64,000 nt of DNA from Nematostella vectensis (GCF_932526225.1 NC_064046.1:15699408-15763407), one strand, 5' to 3'. Numbered from the stretch's first letter, positions 48,701 to 63,802 are shown. Notes: generated by a model from the letters alone, not told the origin. Program-made: numbers and translations.

Positions 48701-51700
48701 TAGGGTTACATTCGGGAATTTGTTTTACGAGTGTATCCTACAAAAGGTTAGAATAGATAATTTTTTTCCGAATGTAAATTCCAAAAAGTAACACTAGGAA
48801 AAATAAAACAGTATACTCGGAAAAAAAGGTATATCAATCTATCGAGCGCTATGCTCTATGTTAGAATCTACTTAATGAAGTTATCCAAGGAATCTAGTTA
48901 GTTCTTGTGTGCATAAAATATGTACAGGATCCTGAACAAAGCATGAGCACATCAAAGATGCTGAGAGTACATAAAAATGTCCCTATACCTTCTTTTTATG
49001 TCATGACACACCAAGAACAGTAGAATTAAGTATCGATATTTAAAAAAAAATAAAGAAAAAAAATAGGCTATCAGCGAGAATCGAACCCGGGTAGCTGCGT
49101 TAGTAGTCAAGTGCCTGCAACGAAAGACTAACGTGGCATTGCTAAAGGGAATTGTAATGAGAATTACTTTTAATACTATTGGTATCGTAAACTATCCCAA
49201 GCAAAGTCACCATCGGACTGGAGGTTACATTCGGGAAAAGCTTCAGGGTTACATTCGGGAATTTGTTTTACGAGTGTAACCTCCAGAAGGTTACAATCGA
49301 TAATTTTTTTTCCGAATGTAAATTCCAAAAAGTAACATTAGGAAAACTAAAACAGTATACTCGGAAAAAAAGGTATATCAATCTATCGAGCGCTATGCTC
49401 TATGTTAGAATCTACTTAATCAAGTTATTCAAGGAATCTAGTTAGTTCTTGTGTGCATAAAATATGTACAGGATCCTGAACAAAGCATGATCACATCAAA
49501 GATGCTGAGAGTACATAAAAATGTTCCTATACCTTCTTTTAATGTCATGACACACCCAGAGCAGTATAATTAAGTATCGATATTTAAAAAAAAATAAAGA
49601 AAAAAAATAGGCTATCAGCGGGAATCGAACCCGGGTCGATGCGTTAGTAGTCAAGTGCCCGCAACGAAAGACTAACGTGGCATTGCTGAAGGGAATTTTA
49701 ATGAAAATTACTTTTAATACTAATGGTATCGTAAACTATCCCAAGCAAAGTCACCATCGGACTGGAGGTTACATTCGGGAAAAGCTTCAGGGTTACATTC
49801 GGGAATTTGTTTTACGAGTGTAACCTCCAATAGGTTACAATCGATAATTTTTTTTTCCGAATGTAAATTCCAAAAAGTAACATTAGGAAAAATAAAACAG
49901 TATACTCGCAAAAAAAGGTATATCAATCTATCGAGCGCTATGCTCTATGTTAGAATCTACTTAATCAAGTTATTCAAGGAATCTAGTTAGTTCTTGTGTG
50001 CATAAAATATGTACAGGATCCTGAACAAAGCATGAGCACATCAAAGATGCTGAGAGTACATAAAAATGTCCCTATACCTTCTTTTTATGTCATGACACAC
50101 CAAGAACAGTATAATTAAGTATTGATATTTAAAAAAAAAAATAAAGAAAAAAAAAATAGGCTATCAGAGGGAATCGAACCCGGGTGGCTGCATTAGTAGT
50201 CAAGTGCCCGCAACGAAAGACTAACGTGGCATTGCTGAAGGGAATTGTAATGAAAATTACTTTTAATACTATTGGTATCGTAAACTATCCCAAGCAAAGT
50301 CACCATCGGACTGGAGGTTACATTCGGGAAAAGCTTTAGGGTTACATTCGGGAATTTGTTTTACGAGTGTATCCTCCAAAAGGTTAGAAGAGATAATTTT
50401 TTTCCGAATGTAAATTCCAAAAAGGACCATTAGGAAAAATAAAACAGTATACTCGGAAAAAAAGATATATCAATCTATCGAGCGCTATGCTCTATGTTAG
50501 AATCTACTTAATGAAGTTATCCAAGGAATCTAGTTAGTTCTTGTGTGCATAAAATATGTACAGGATCCTGAACAAAGCATGAGCACATCAAAGATGCTGA
50601 GAGTACATAAAAATGTTCCTATACCTTCTTTTAATGTCATGACACACCAAGAACAGTATAATTAAGTATCGATATTTAAAAAATAAAAAATAAAGAAAAA
50701 AAAAGGCTATCAGCGGGAATCGAACCCGGGTGGCTGCGTTAGTAGTCAAGTGCCCGCAACGAAAAACTAACGTGGCATTGCTGAAGGGAATTGTAATGAA
50801 AATTACTTTTAATACTATTGGTATCGTAAACTATCCCAAGCAAAGTCACCATCGGACTGGAGGTTACATTCGGGAAAAGCTTCAGGGTTACATTCGGGAA
50901 TTTGTTTTACGAGTGTAACCTCCAAAAGGTTACAATCGATAATTTTTTTTACGAATGTAAATTCCAAAAAGTAACATTAGGAAAAATAAAACAGTATACT
51001 CGGAAAAAAAGGTATATCAATCTATCGAGCGCTATGCTCTATGTTAGAATCTACTTAATCAAGTTATCCAAGGAATCTAGTTAGTTCTTGTGTGCATAAA
51101 ATATGTACAGGATCCTGAACAAAGCATGAGCACATCAAAGATGCTGAGAGTACATAAATATGTCCCTATACCTTCTTTTTATGTCATGACACACCAAGAA
51201 CAGTATAATTAAGTATCGATATTTAAAAAAAAAAATAAAGAAAAAAAATATGCTATCAGCGGGAATCGAACCCGGGTCGCTGCGTTAGTAGTCAAGTGCC
51301 CGCAACGAAAGACTAACGTGGCATTGCTGAAGCGAATTGTAATGAAAATTACTTTTAATACTAATGGTATCGTAAACTATCCCAAGCAAAGTCACAATCG
51401 GACTGTAGGTTACATTCGGGAAAAGCTTCAGGGTTACATTCGGGAATTTGTTTTACGAGTGTAACCTCCAAAAGGTTACAATCGATAATTTTTTTTCCAA
51501 ATGTAAATTCCAAATAGTAACATTAGGAAAAATAAAACAGTATACTCGGAAAAAAAGGTATATCAATCTATCGAGCGCTATGCTCTATGTTAGAATCTAC
51601 TTAATGAAGTTATCCAAGGAATCTAGTTAGTTCTTGTGTTCATAAAATATGTACAGGATCCTGACCAAAGCATGAGCACATCAAAGATGCTGAGAGTACA

Positions 51701-54700
51701 TAAAAATGTCCCTATACCTTCTTTTTATGTCATGACACACCAAGAACAGTATAATTAAGTATCGATATTTAAAAAAAAATAAAGAAAAAAAAATTAGGCT
51801 ATCAGCGGGAATCGAACCAGGGTCGCTGCGTTAGTAGTCAAGTGCCCGCAACGAAAGACTAATGTGGCATTGCTGAAGGAAAGTGTAATGAAAATTACTT
51901 TTAATACTATTGGTATCGTAAACTATCCAAGCAAAGTCACCATCGGACTGGAGGTTACATTCGGGAAAAGCTTTAGGGTTACATTCGGGAATTTGTTTTA
52001 CGAGTGTATCCTACAAAAGGTTAGAATAGATAATTTTTTTCCGAATGTAAATTCCAAAAAGTAACACTAGGAAAAATAAAACAGTATACTCGGAAAAAAA
52101 GGTATATCAATCTATCGAGCGCTATGCTCTATGTTAGAATCTACTTAATGAAGTTATCCAAGGAATCTAGTTAGTTCTTGTGTGCATAAAATATGTACAG
52201 GATCCTGAACAAAGCATGAGCACATCAAAGATGCTGAGAGTACATAAAAATGTCCCTATACCTTCTTTTTATGTCATGACACACCAAGAACAGTATAATT
52301 AAGTATCGATATTTAAAAAAAAAATAAAGAAAAAAAAATAGGCTATCAGCGGGAATCGAACCCGGGTCGCTGCGTTAATAGTCAAGTGCCCGCAACGGAA
52401 GACTAATGTGGCATTGCTGAAGGAAATTGTAATGAAAATTACTTTTAATACTATTGGTATCGTAAACTATCCAAGCAAAGTCACCATCGGACTGGAGGTT
52501 ACATTCGGGAAAAGCTTTAGGGTTACATTCGGGAATTTGTTTTACGAGTGTATCCTCCAAAAGGTTAGAATAGATAATTTTTTTCCGAATGTAAATTCCA
52601 AAAAGTAACATTAGGAAAAATAAAACAGTATACTCGAAAAAAAAGGTATATCAATCTATCGAGCGCTATGCTCTATGTTAGAATCTACTTAATCAAGTTA
52701 TTCAAGGAATCTAGTTAGTTCTTGTGTGCATAAAATATGTACAGGATCCTGAACAAAGCATGAGCACATCAAAGATGCTGAGAGTACATAAAAATGTCCC
52801 TATACCTTCTTTTTATGTCATGACACACCAAGAACAGTATAATTAAGTATTGATATTTAAAAAAAAAAATAAAGAAAAAAAAAATAGGCTATCAGAGGGA
52901 ATCGAACCCGGGTGGCTGCATTAGTAGTCAAGTGCCCGCAACGAAAGACTAACGTGGCATTGCTGAAGGGAATTGTAATGAAAATTACTTTTAATACTAT
53001 TGGTATCGTAAACTATCCCAAGCAAAGTCACCATCGGACTGGAGGTTACATTCGGGAAAAGCTTTAGGGTTACATTCGGGAATTTGTTTTACGAGTGTAT
53101 CCTCCAAAAGGTTAGAAGAGATAATTTTTTTCCGAATGTAAATTCCAAAAAGGACCATTAGGAAAAATAAAACAGTATACTCGGAAAAAAAGATATATCA
53201 ATCTATCGAGCGCTATGCTCTATGTTAGAATCTACTTAATGAAGTTATCCAAGGAATCTAGTTAGTTCTTGTGTGCATAAAATATGTACAGGATCCTGAA
53301 CAAAGCATGAGCACATCAAAGATGCTGAGAGTACATAAAAATGTTCCTATACCTTCTTTTAATGTCATGACACACCAAGAACAGTATAATTAAGTATCGA
53401 TATTTAAAAAATAAAAAATAAAGAAAAAAAAAGGCTATCAGCGGGAATCGAACCCGGGTGGCTGCGTTAGTAGTCAAGTGCCCGCAACGAAAAACTAACG
53501 TGGCATTGCTGAAGGGAATTGTAATGAAAATTACTTTTAATACTATTGGTATCGTAAACTATCCCAAGCAAAGTCACCATCGGACTGGAGGTTACATTCG
53601 GGAAAAGCTTCAGGGTTACATTCGGGAATTTGTTTTACGAGTGTAACCTCCAAAAGGTTACAATCGATAATTTTTTTTACGAATGTAAATTCCAAAAAGT
53701 AACATTAGGAAAAATAAAACAGTATACTCGGAAAAAAAGGTATATCAATCTATCGAGCGCTATGCTCTATGTTAGAATCTACTTAATCAAGTTATCCAAG
53801 GAATCTAGTTAGTTCTTGTGTGCATAAAATATGTACAGGATCCTGAACAAAGCATGAGCACATCAAAGATGCTGAGAGTACATAAATATGTCCCTATACC
53901 TTCTTTTTATGTCATGACACACCAAGAACAGTATAATTAAGTATCGATATTTAAAAAAAAAATAAAGAAAAAAAATATGCTATCAGCGGGAATCGAACCC
54001 GGGTCGCTGCGTTAGTAGTCAAGTGCCCGCAACGAAAGACTAACGTGGCATTGCTGAAGCGAATTGTAATGAAAATTACTTTTAATACTAATGGTATCGT
54101 AAACTATCCCAAGCAAAGTCACAATCGGACTGTAGGTTACATTCGGGAAAAGCTTCAGGGTTACATTCGGGAATTTGTTTTACGAGTGTAACCTCCAAAA
54201 GGTTACAATCGATAATTTTTTTTCCAAATGTAAATTCCAAATAGTAACATTAGGAAAAATAAAACAGTATACTCGGAAAAAAAGGTATATCAATCTATCG
54301 AGCGCTATGCTCTATGTTAGAATCTACTTAATGAAGTTATCCAAGGAATCTAGTTAGTTCTTGTGTTCATAAAATATGTACAGGATCCTGACCAAAGCAT
54401 GAGCACATCAAAGATGCTGAGAGTACATAAAAATGTCCCTATACCTTCTTTTTATGTCATGACACACCAAGAACAGTATAATTAAGTATCGATATTTAAA
54501 AAAAAATAAAGAAAAAAAAATTAGGCTATCAGCGGGAATCGAACCCGGGTCGCTGCGTTAGTAGTCAAGTGCCCGCAACGAAAGACTAATGTGGCATTGC
54601 TGAAGGAAAGTGTAATGAAAATTACTTTTAATACTATTGGTATCGTAAACTATCCAAGCAAAGTCACCATCGGACTGGAGGTTACATTCGGGAAAAGCTT

Positions 54701-57249
54701 TAGGGTTACATTCGGGAATTTGTTTTACGAGTGTATCCTCCAAAAGGTTAGAATAGATAATTTTTTTCCGAATGTAAATTCCAAAAAGTAACACTAGGAA
54801 AAATAAAACAGTATACTCGGAAAAAAAGGTATATCAATCTATCGAGCGCTATGCTCTATGTTAGAATCTACTTAATGAAGTTATCCAAGGAATCTAGTTA
54901 GTTCTTGTGTGCATAAAATATGTACAGGATCCTGAACAAAGCATGAGCACATCAAAGATGCTGAGAGTACATAAAAATGTCCCTATACCTTCTTTTTATA
55001 TCATGACACACCAAGAACAGTATAATTAAGTATCGATATTTAAAAAAAAAATAAAGAAAAAAAAATAGGCTATCAGCGGGAATCGAACCCGGGTCGCTGC
55101 GTTAATAGTCAAGTGCCCGCAACGGAAGACTAATGTGGCATTGCTGAAGGAAATTGTAATGAAAATTACTTTTAATACTATTGGTATCGTAAACTATCCA
55201 AGCAAAGTCACCATCGGACTGGAGGTTACATTCGGGAAAAGCTTTAGGGTTACATTCGGTAATTTGTTTTACGAGTGTATCCTCCAAAAGGTTAGAATAG
55301 ATAATTTTTTTCCGAATGTAAATTCCAAAAAGTAACATTAGGAAAAATAAAACAGTATACTCGGAAAAAAAGGTATATCAATCTATCGAGCGCTATGCTC
55401 TATGTTAGAATCTACTTAATGAAGTTATCCAAGGAATCTAGTTAGTTCTTGTGTGCATAAAATATGTACAGGATCCTGAACAAAGCATGAGCACATCAAA
55501 GATGCTGAGAGTACATAAAAATGTTCCTATACCTTCTTTTAATGTCATGACACACCAAGAACAGTATAATTAAGTATCGATATTTAAAAAATAAAAAATA
55601 AAGAAAAAAAAAGTCTATCAGCGGGAATCGAACCCGGGTGGCTGCGTTAGTAGTCAAGTGCCCGCAACGAAAGACTAACGTGGCATTGCTGAAGGGAATT
55701 GTAATGAAAATTACTTTTAATACTATTGGTATCGTAAACTATCCCAAGCAAAGTCACCATCGGACAGGAGGTTACATTCGGGAAAAGCTTCAGGGTTACA
55801 TTCGGGAATTTGTTTTACGAGTGTAACCTCCAAAAGGTTACAATCGATAATTTTTTTTACGAATGTAAATTCCAAAAAGTAACATTAGGAAAAATAAAAC
55901 AGTATACTCGGAAAAAAAGGTATATCAATCTATCGAGCGCTATGCTCTATGTTAGAATCTACTTAATCAAGTTATCCAAGGAATCTAGTTAGTTCTTGTG
56001 TGCATAAAATATGTACAGGATCCTGAACAAAGCATGAGCACATCAAAGATGCTGAGAGTACATAAATATGTCCCTATACCTTCTTTTTATGTCATGACAC
56101 ACCAAGAACAGTATAATTAAGTATCGATATTTAAAAAAAAAAATAAAGAAAAAAAATATGCTATCAGCGGGAATCGAACCCGGGTCGCTGCGTTAGTAGT
56201 CAAGTGCCCGCAACGAAAGACTAACGTGGCATTGCTGAAGCGAATTGTAATGAAAATTACTTTTAATACTAATGGTATCGTAAACTATCCCAAGCAAAGT
56301 CACCATCGGACTGTAGGTTACATTCGGGAAAATCTTCAGGGTTACATTCGGGAATTTGTTTTACGAGTGTAACCTCCAAAAGGTTACAATCGATAATTTT
56401 TTTTCCAAATGTAAATTCCAAATAGTAACATTAGGAAAAATAAAACAGTATACTCGGAAAAAAAGGTATATCAATCTATCGAGCGCTATGCTCTATGTTA
56501 GAATCTACTTAATGAAGTTATCCAAGGAATCTAGTTAGTTCTTGTGTTCATAAAATATGTACAGGATCCTGAACAAAGCATGAGCACATCAAAGATGCTG
56601 AGAGTACATAAAAATGTCCCTATACCTTCTTTTTATGTCATGACACACCAAGAACAGTATAATTAAGTATCGATATTTAAAAAAAAATAAAGAAAAAAAA
56701 ATTAGGCTATCAGCGGGAATCGAACCCGGGTCGCTGCGTTAGTAGTCAAGTGCCCGCAACGAAAGACTAATGTGGCATTGCTGAAGGAAAGTGTAATGAA
56801 AATTACTTTTAATACTATTGGTATCGTAAACTATCCAAGCAAAGTCACCATCGGACTGGAGGTTACATTCGGGAAAAGCTTTAGGGTTACATTCGGGAAT
56901 TTGTTTTACGAGTGTATCCTCCAAAAGGTTAGAATAGATAATTTTTTTCCGAATGTAAATTCCAAAAAGTAACACTAGGAAAAATAAAACAGTATACTCG
57001 GAAAAAAAGGTATATCAATCTATCGAGCGCTATGCTCTATGTTAGAATCTATTTAATGAAGTTATCCAAGGAATCTAGTTAGTTCTTGTGTGCATAAAAT
57101 ACGTACAGGATCCTGAACAAAGCATGAGCACATCAAAGATGCTGAGAGTACATAAAAATGTCCCTATACCTTCTTTTTATGTCATGACACACCAAGAACA
57201 GTATAATTAAGTATCGATATTTAAAAAAAAAAATAAAGAAAAAAAAATA
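45794..57249. repeat. Higher-order repeat in copies of 6, 6, 5 and 4 units
   Basis: Copies are 45794-49065 (3272 bp), 49066-52340 (3275 bp), 52341-55067 (2727 bp) and 55068-57249 (2182 bp). A shared core runs: a TTTAAAAAATAAAAAATAAAG-preceded GGGTGGCTGCG unit (47432, 50705, 53433, 55613), a CTGAAGCGAATTG unit (47979, 51251, 53979, 56159) and a GAAGGAAAGTG unit with GGTTAGAATAG (48524, 51797, 54524, 56705). Copies 1-3 also have a GGCTGCATTAG unit before the core (46886, 50159, 52887). Copies 1-2 open with GCCTGCAACG and GGTCGATGCG units; copies 3-4 open instead with GTTAATAG plus CAACGGAAG (52341, 55068). CCTGACCAAAG links copies 2 and 3 (near 51660 and 54388). Confidence 0.9.
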
Positions 57250-60200
57250 GGCTATCAGCGGGAATCGAACCCGGGTCGCTGCGTTAATAGTCAAGTGCCC
57301 GCAACGAAAGACTAACGTGGCATTGCTGAAGGGAATTGTAATGAAAATTACTTTTAATACTATTGGTATTGTAAACTATCCCAAGCAAAGTCACCATCGG
57401 ACTGGAGGTTACATTCGGGAAAAGCTTCAAGGTTACATTCGGGAATTTGTTTTACGAGTGTATCCTCCAAAAGGTTACAATCGATAATTTTTTTCCGAAT
57501 GTAAATTCCAAAAAGTAACATTAGGAAAAATAAAACAGTATACTCGGAAAAAAAGGTATATAAATCTATTGAGCGCTATGCTCTATGTTAGAATCTACTT
57601 AATGAAGTTATTCAAGGAATCTAGTTAGTTCTTGTGTGCATAAAATATGTACAGGATCCTGAACAAAGCATGAGCACATCAAAGATGCTGAGAGTAAATA
57701 AAAATGTCCCTATACCTTCTTTTTATGTCATGACACACCAAGAACAGTATAATTAAGTATCGAAATTTAAAAAAAAAAAATAAAGAAAAAAAAATAGGCT
57801 ATCAGCGGGAATCGAACCCGGGTCGCTGCATTCGTAGTCAAGTGCCCGCAACGAAAGACTAACGTGGCATTGCTGATGGGAATTGTAATGAAAATTACTT
57901 TTAATACTATTGATATCGTAAACTATCCCAAGCAAAGTCACCATCGGACTGGAGGTTACATTCGGGAAAAGCTTCAGGGTTACATTCGGGAATTTGTTTT
58001 ACGAGAGTAACCTCCAAAAGGTTACAATCGATAATTATTTTTCCGAATGTAAATTCCAAAAAGTACCATTAGGAAAAATAAAACAGTATACTCAGAAAAA
58101 AAAGGTATATCAATCTATCGAGCGCTATGCTCTATGTTAGAATCTACTTAATCAAGTTATCCAAGGAATCTAGTTAGTTCTTGTGTGCATAAAATATGTA
58201 CAGGATCCTGAACAAAGCATGAGCACATCAAAGATGCTGAGAGTACATAAAAATGTCCCTATACCTTCTTTTTATGTCATGACACACCAAGAGCAGTATA
58301 ATTAAGTATCGATATTTAAAAAAAAAAATAAAGAAAAAAAAATATGCTATCAGCGGGAATCGAACCCGGGTCGCTGCGTTAGTAGTCAAGTGCCCGCAAC
58401 GAAAGACTAACGTGGCATTGCTGAAGCGAATTGTAATGAAAATTACTTTTGATACTAATGGTATCGTAAACTATCCCAAGCAAAGTCACCATCGGACTGT
58501 AGGTTACATTCGGGAAAAGCTTCAGGGTTACATTCGGGAATTTGTTTTACGAGTGTAACCTCCAAAAGGTTACAATCGATAATTTTTTTTCCGATTGTAA
58601 ATTCCAAATAGTAACATTAGGAAAAATAAAACAGTATACTCGGAAAAAAAGGTATATCAATCTATCGAGCGCTATGCTCTATGTTAGAATCTACTTAATG
58701 AAGTTATCCAAGGAATCTAGTTAGTTCTTGTGTTCATAAAATATGTACAGGATCCTGAACAAAGCATGAGCACATCAAAGATGATGAGAGTACATAAAAA
58801 TGTCCCTATACCTTCTTTTTATGTCATGACACACCAAGAACAGTATAATTAAGTATCGATATTTAAAAAAAAATAAAGAAAAAAAAATAGGCTATCAGCG
58901 GGAATCGAACCCGGGTCGCTGCGTTAGTAGTCAAGTGCCCGCAACGAAAGACTAATGTGGCATTGCTGAAGGAAATTGTAATGAAAATTACTTTTAATAC
59001 TATTGGTATCGTAAACTATCCAAGCAAAGTCACCATCGGACTGGAGGTTACATTCGGGAAAAGCTTTAGGGTTACATTCGGGAATTTGTTTTACGAGTGT
59101 ATCCTCCAAAAGGTTAGAATAGATAATTTTTTTCCGAATGTAAATTCCAAAAAGTAACATTAGGAAAAATAAAACAGTATACTCGGAAAAAAAGGTATAT
59201 CAATCTATCGAGCGCTATGCTCTATGTTAGAATCTACTTAATGAAGTTATCCAAGGAATCTAGTTAGTTCTTGTGTGCATAAAATATGTACAGGATCCTG
59301 AACAAAGCATGAGCACATCAAAGATGCTGAGAGTACATAAAAATGTCCCTATACCTTCTTTTTATGTCATGACACACCAAGAACAGTATAATTAAGTATC
59401 GATATTTAAAAAAAAAAATAAAGAAAAAAAATATGCTATCAGCGGGAATCGAACCAGGGTCGCTGCGTTAGTAGTCAAGTGCCCGCAACGAAAGACTAAC
59501 GTGGCATTGCTGAAGCGAATTGTAATGAAAATTACTTTTAATACTAATGGTATCGTAAACTATCCCAAGCAAAGTCACCATCGGACTGTAGGTTACATTC
59601 GGGAAAAGCTTCAGGGTTACATTCGGGAATTTTTTTTTCGAGTGTAACCTCCAAAAGGTTACAATCGATAATTTTTTTTCCGAATGTAAATTCCAAATAG
59701 TAACATTAGGAAAAATAAAACAGTATACTCGGAAAAAAAGGTATATCAATCTATCGAGCGCTATGCTCTATGTTAGAATCTACTTAATGAAGTTATCCAA
59801 GGAATCTAGTTAGTTCTTGTGTGCATAAAATATGTACAGGATCCTGAACAAAGCATGAGCACATCAAAGATGCTGAGAGTACATAAAAATGTCCCTATAC
59901 CTTCTTTTTATGTCATGACACACCAAGAACAGTATAATTAAGTATCGATATTTAAAAAAAAAATTAAGAAAAAAAAAATAGGCTATCAGCGAGAATCGAA
60001 CCCGGGTCACTGCGTTAGTAGTCAAGTGCCCGCAACGAAAGACTAACGTGGCATTGCTGAAGGGAATTTAAACGAAAATTACTTTTAATACTATTGGTAT
60101 CGTAAACTATCCCAAGCAAAGTCACCATCGGACTGGAGGTTACATTCGGGAAAAGCTTCAGGGTTACATTCGGAAATTTGTTTTACGAGAGTAACCTCCA

Positions 60201-61621
60201 AATGGTTACAATCGATAATTTTTTTTCCGAATGTAAATTCCAAATAGTAACATTAGGAAAAATAAAACAGTATACTCGGAAAAAAAGGTATATCAATCTA
60301 TCGAGCGCTATGCTCTATGTTAGAATCTACTTAATCAAGTTATCCAAGGAATCTAGTTAGTTCTTGTGTGCATAAAATATGTACAGGATCCTGAACAAAG
60401 CATGAGCACATCAAAGATGCTGAGAGTACATAAAAATGTCCCTATACCTTCTTTTTATGTCATGACACACCAAGAACAGTATAATTAAGTATCGATATTT
60501 AAAAAAAAAATAAAGAAAAAAAAATAGGCTATCAGCGAGAATCAAACCCGGGTCGCTGCGTTAGTAGTCAAGTGCCCGCAACGAAAGACTAACGTGGCAT
60601 TGCTGAAGGGAATTGTAACGAAAGTTACTTTTGATACTATTGGTATCGTAAACTATCCCAAGCAAAGTCACCATCGGACTGGAGGTTACATTCGGGAAAA
60701 GCTTCAGGGTTACATTCGGAAATTTGTTTTACGAGAGTAACCTCCAAAAGGTTACAATCGATAATTTTTTTTCCGAATGTAAATTCCAAAAAGTAACATT
60801 AGGAAAAATAAAACAGTATACTCGAAAAAAAAGGTATATCAATCTATCGAGCGTTATGCTCTATGTTAGAATCTACTTAATCAAGTTATCCAAGGAATCT
60901 AGTTAGTTCTTGTGTGCATAAAATATGTACAGGATCCTGAACAAAGCATGAGCACATCAAAGATGCTGAAAGTACATAAAAATGTTCCTATACCTTCTTT
61001 TAATGTCATGACACACCAAGAACAGTATAATTAAGTATCGATATTTAAAAAATAAAAAATAAAGAAAAAAAAAGGCTATCAGCGGGAATCGAACCCGGGT
61101 AGCTGCGTTAGTAGTCAAGTGCCCGCAACGAAAGACTAACGTGGCATTGCTGAAGGGAATTGTAATGAAAATTACTTTTAATACTATTGGTATCGTAAAC
61201 TATCCCAAGCAAAGTCACCATCGGACTGGAGGTTACATTCGGGAAAAGCTTCAGGGTTACATTCGGGAATTTGTTTTACGAGTTTAACCTCTAAAAGGTT
61301 ACAATCGATAATTTTTTTTCCGAATGTAAATTCCAAAAAGTAACATTAGGAAAAATTAAACAGTATACTCGGAAAAAAAGGAATATCAATCTATCGAGCG
61401 CTATGCTCTATGTTAGAATCTACTTAATGAAGTTATCCAAGGAATCTAGTTAGTTCTTGTGTGCATAAAATATGTACAGGATCCTGAACAAAGCATGAGC
61501 ACATCAAAGATGCTGAGAGTACATAAATATGTCCCTATACCTTCTTTTTATGTCATGACACACCAAGAACAGTATAATTAAGTATCGATATTAAAAAAAA
61601 AAAAATAAAGAAACAAAAATA
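57250..61621. repeat. Heterogeneous monomers without a clear higher-order repeat
   Basis: Eight units (57250, 57797, 58345, 58890, 59434, 59981, 60527, 61074) draw on several sub-types seen elsewhere, with more private substitutions than their neighbours. Examples are GCTGCATTCGTAG at 57797, GATGATGAGAG near 58780, GAATTTTTTTTTCGAG near 59627, AACGAAAGTTAC near 60618 and a mutated B box (AATCAAACCC) at 60527. The order 59434-59981 recalls 36503-37051. No gene or non-satellite insert is seen. Confidence 0.75.
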
Positions 61622-63802
61622 TGCTATCAGCGGGAATCGAACCCGGGTCGCTGCGTTAGTAGTCAAGTGCCCGCAACAAAAGACTAACGTGGCATTGCTG
61701 AAGGGAATTGTAATGAAAATTACTTTTAATACTATTGGTATCGTAAACTATCCCAAGCAAAGTCACCATCGGACTGGAGGTTACATTCGGGAAAAGCTTC
61801 AGGGTTACATTCGGGAATTTGTTTTACGAGTGTAACCTCCAAAAGGTTACAATCGATAAATTTTTTTCCGAATGTAAATTCCAAAATGTAACATTAGGAA
61901 AAAAAACAGTATACTCGGAAAAAAAGGTATATCAATCTATTGAGCGCTATGCTCTATGTTAGATTCTACTTAATCAAGTTATTCAAGGAATATAGTTAGT
62001 TCTTGTGTGCATAAAATATGTACAGGATCCTGAACAAAGCATGAGCACATCAAAGATGCTGAGAGTACATAAAAATGTCCCTATACCTTCTTTTTATGTC
62101 ATGACACCCCAAGAACAGTATAATTAAGTATTGATATTTAAAAAAAAAATAAAGAAAAAAAAATAGGCTATCAGCGGGAATCGAACCCGGGTGGCTGCAT
62201 TAGTAGTCAAGTGCCCGCAACTAAAGACTAACGTGGCATTGCTGAAGGGAATTGTAATGAAAATTACTATTAATACTATTGTTATCGTAAACTATCCCAA
62301 GCAAAGTCACCATCCGACTGGAGGTTACATTCGGGAAAAGCTTCAGGTTTACATTCGGGAATTTGTTTTACGAGTGTAACCTCCAAAAGGTTACAATCGA
62401 TAATTATTTTTCCGAATGTAAATTCCAAAAAGTACCATTAGGAAAAATAAAACAGTATACTCGGAAAAAAGATATATCAATCTATCGAGCGCTATGCTCT
62501 ATGTTAGAATCTACTTAATCAAGTTATCCAAGGAATCTAGTTAGTTCTTGTGTGCATAAAATATGTACAGGATCCTGAACAAATCATGAGCACATCAAAG
62601 ATGCTGAGAGTACATAAAAATGTCCCTATACCTTCTTTTTATGTCATGACACACCAAGAACAGTATAATTAAGTATCGATATTAAAAAAAAAAAATAAAG
62701 AAACAAAAATATGCTATCAGCGGGAATCGAACCCGGGTCGCTGCGTTAGTAGTCAAGTGCCCGCAACAAAAGACTAACGTGGCATTGCTGAAGGGAATTG
62801 TAATGAAAATTACTTTTAATACTATTGGTATCGTAAACTATCCCAAGCAAAGTCACCATCGGACTGGAGGTTACATTCGGGAAAAGCTTCAGGGTTACAT
62901 TCGGGAATTTGTTTTACGAGTGTAACCTCCAAAAGGTTACAATCGATAAATTTTTTTCCGAATGTAAATTCCAAAATGTAACATTAGGAAAAAAAACAGT
63001 ATACTCGGAAAAAAAGGTATATCAATCTATTGAGCGCTATGCTCTATGTTAGAATCTACTTAATCAAGTTATTCAAGGAATCTAGTTAGTTCTTGTGTGC
63101 ATAAAATATGTACAGGATCCTGAACAAAGCATGAGCACATCAAAGATGCTGAGAGTACATAAAAATGTCCCTATACCTTCTTTTTATGTCATGACACCCC
63201 AAGAACAGTATAATTAAGTATTGATATTTAAAAAAAAAAATAAAGAAAAAAAATTGGCTATCAGCGGGAATCGAACCCGGGTGGCTGCATTAGTAGTCAA
63301 GTGCCCGCAACGAAAGACTAACGTGGCATTGCTGAAGGGAATTGTAATGAAAATTACTATTAATACTATTGTTATCGTAAACTATCCCAAGCAAAGTCAC
63401 CATCGGACTGGAGGTTACATTCGGGAAAAGCTTCAGGTTTACATTCGGGAAATTGTTTTACGAGTGTAACCTCCAAAAGGTTACAATCGATAATTATTGT
63501 TCCGAATGTAAATTCCAAAAAGTACCATTAGGAAAAATAAAACAGTATACTCGGAAAAAAAGGTATATCAATCTATCGAGCGCTATGCTCTATGTTAGAA
63601 TCTACTTAATGAAGTTATCCAAGGAATCTAGTTAGTTCTTGTGTGCATAAAATATGTACAGGACCCTGAACAAAGCATGAGCACATCAAAGATGCTGAGA
63701 GTACATAAAAATGTCCCTATACCTTCTTTTTATGTCATGACACCCCAAGAACAGTATAATTAAGTATTGATATTTAAAAGAAAAAATAAAGAAAAAAAAA
63801 TA
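61622..63802. repeat. Dimer higher-order repeat
   Basis: 61622-62711 and 62712-63802 are near-copies (spacing 1090). The first unit of each has CAACAAAAG, GATAAATTTTTTTCC, CAAAATGTAACATT and the shortened AGGAAAAAAAACAG. The second has GGCTGCATTAG, CAGGTTTACATTC and ATTGTTATCG, with GACACCCCAAG preceding it. One copy has AGATTCTACTT and GAATATAGTT near 61960-61995 where the other has the common form. Confidence 0.9.
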
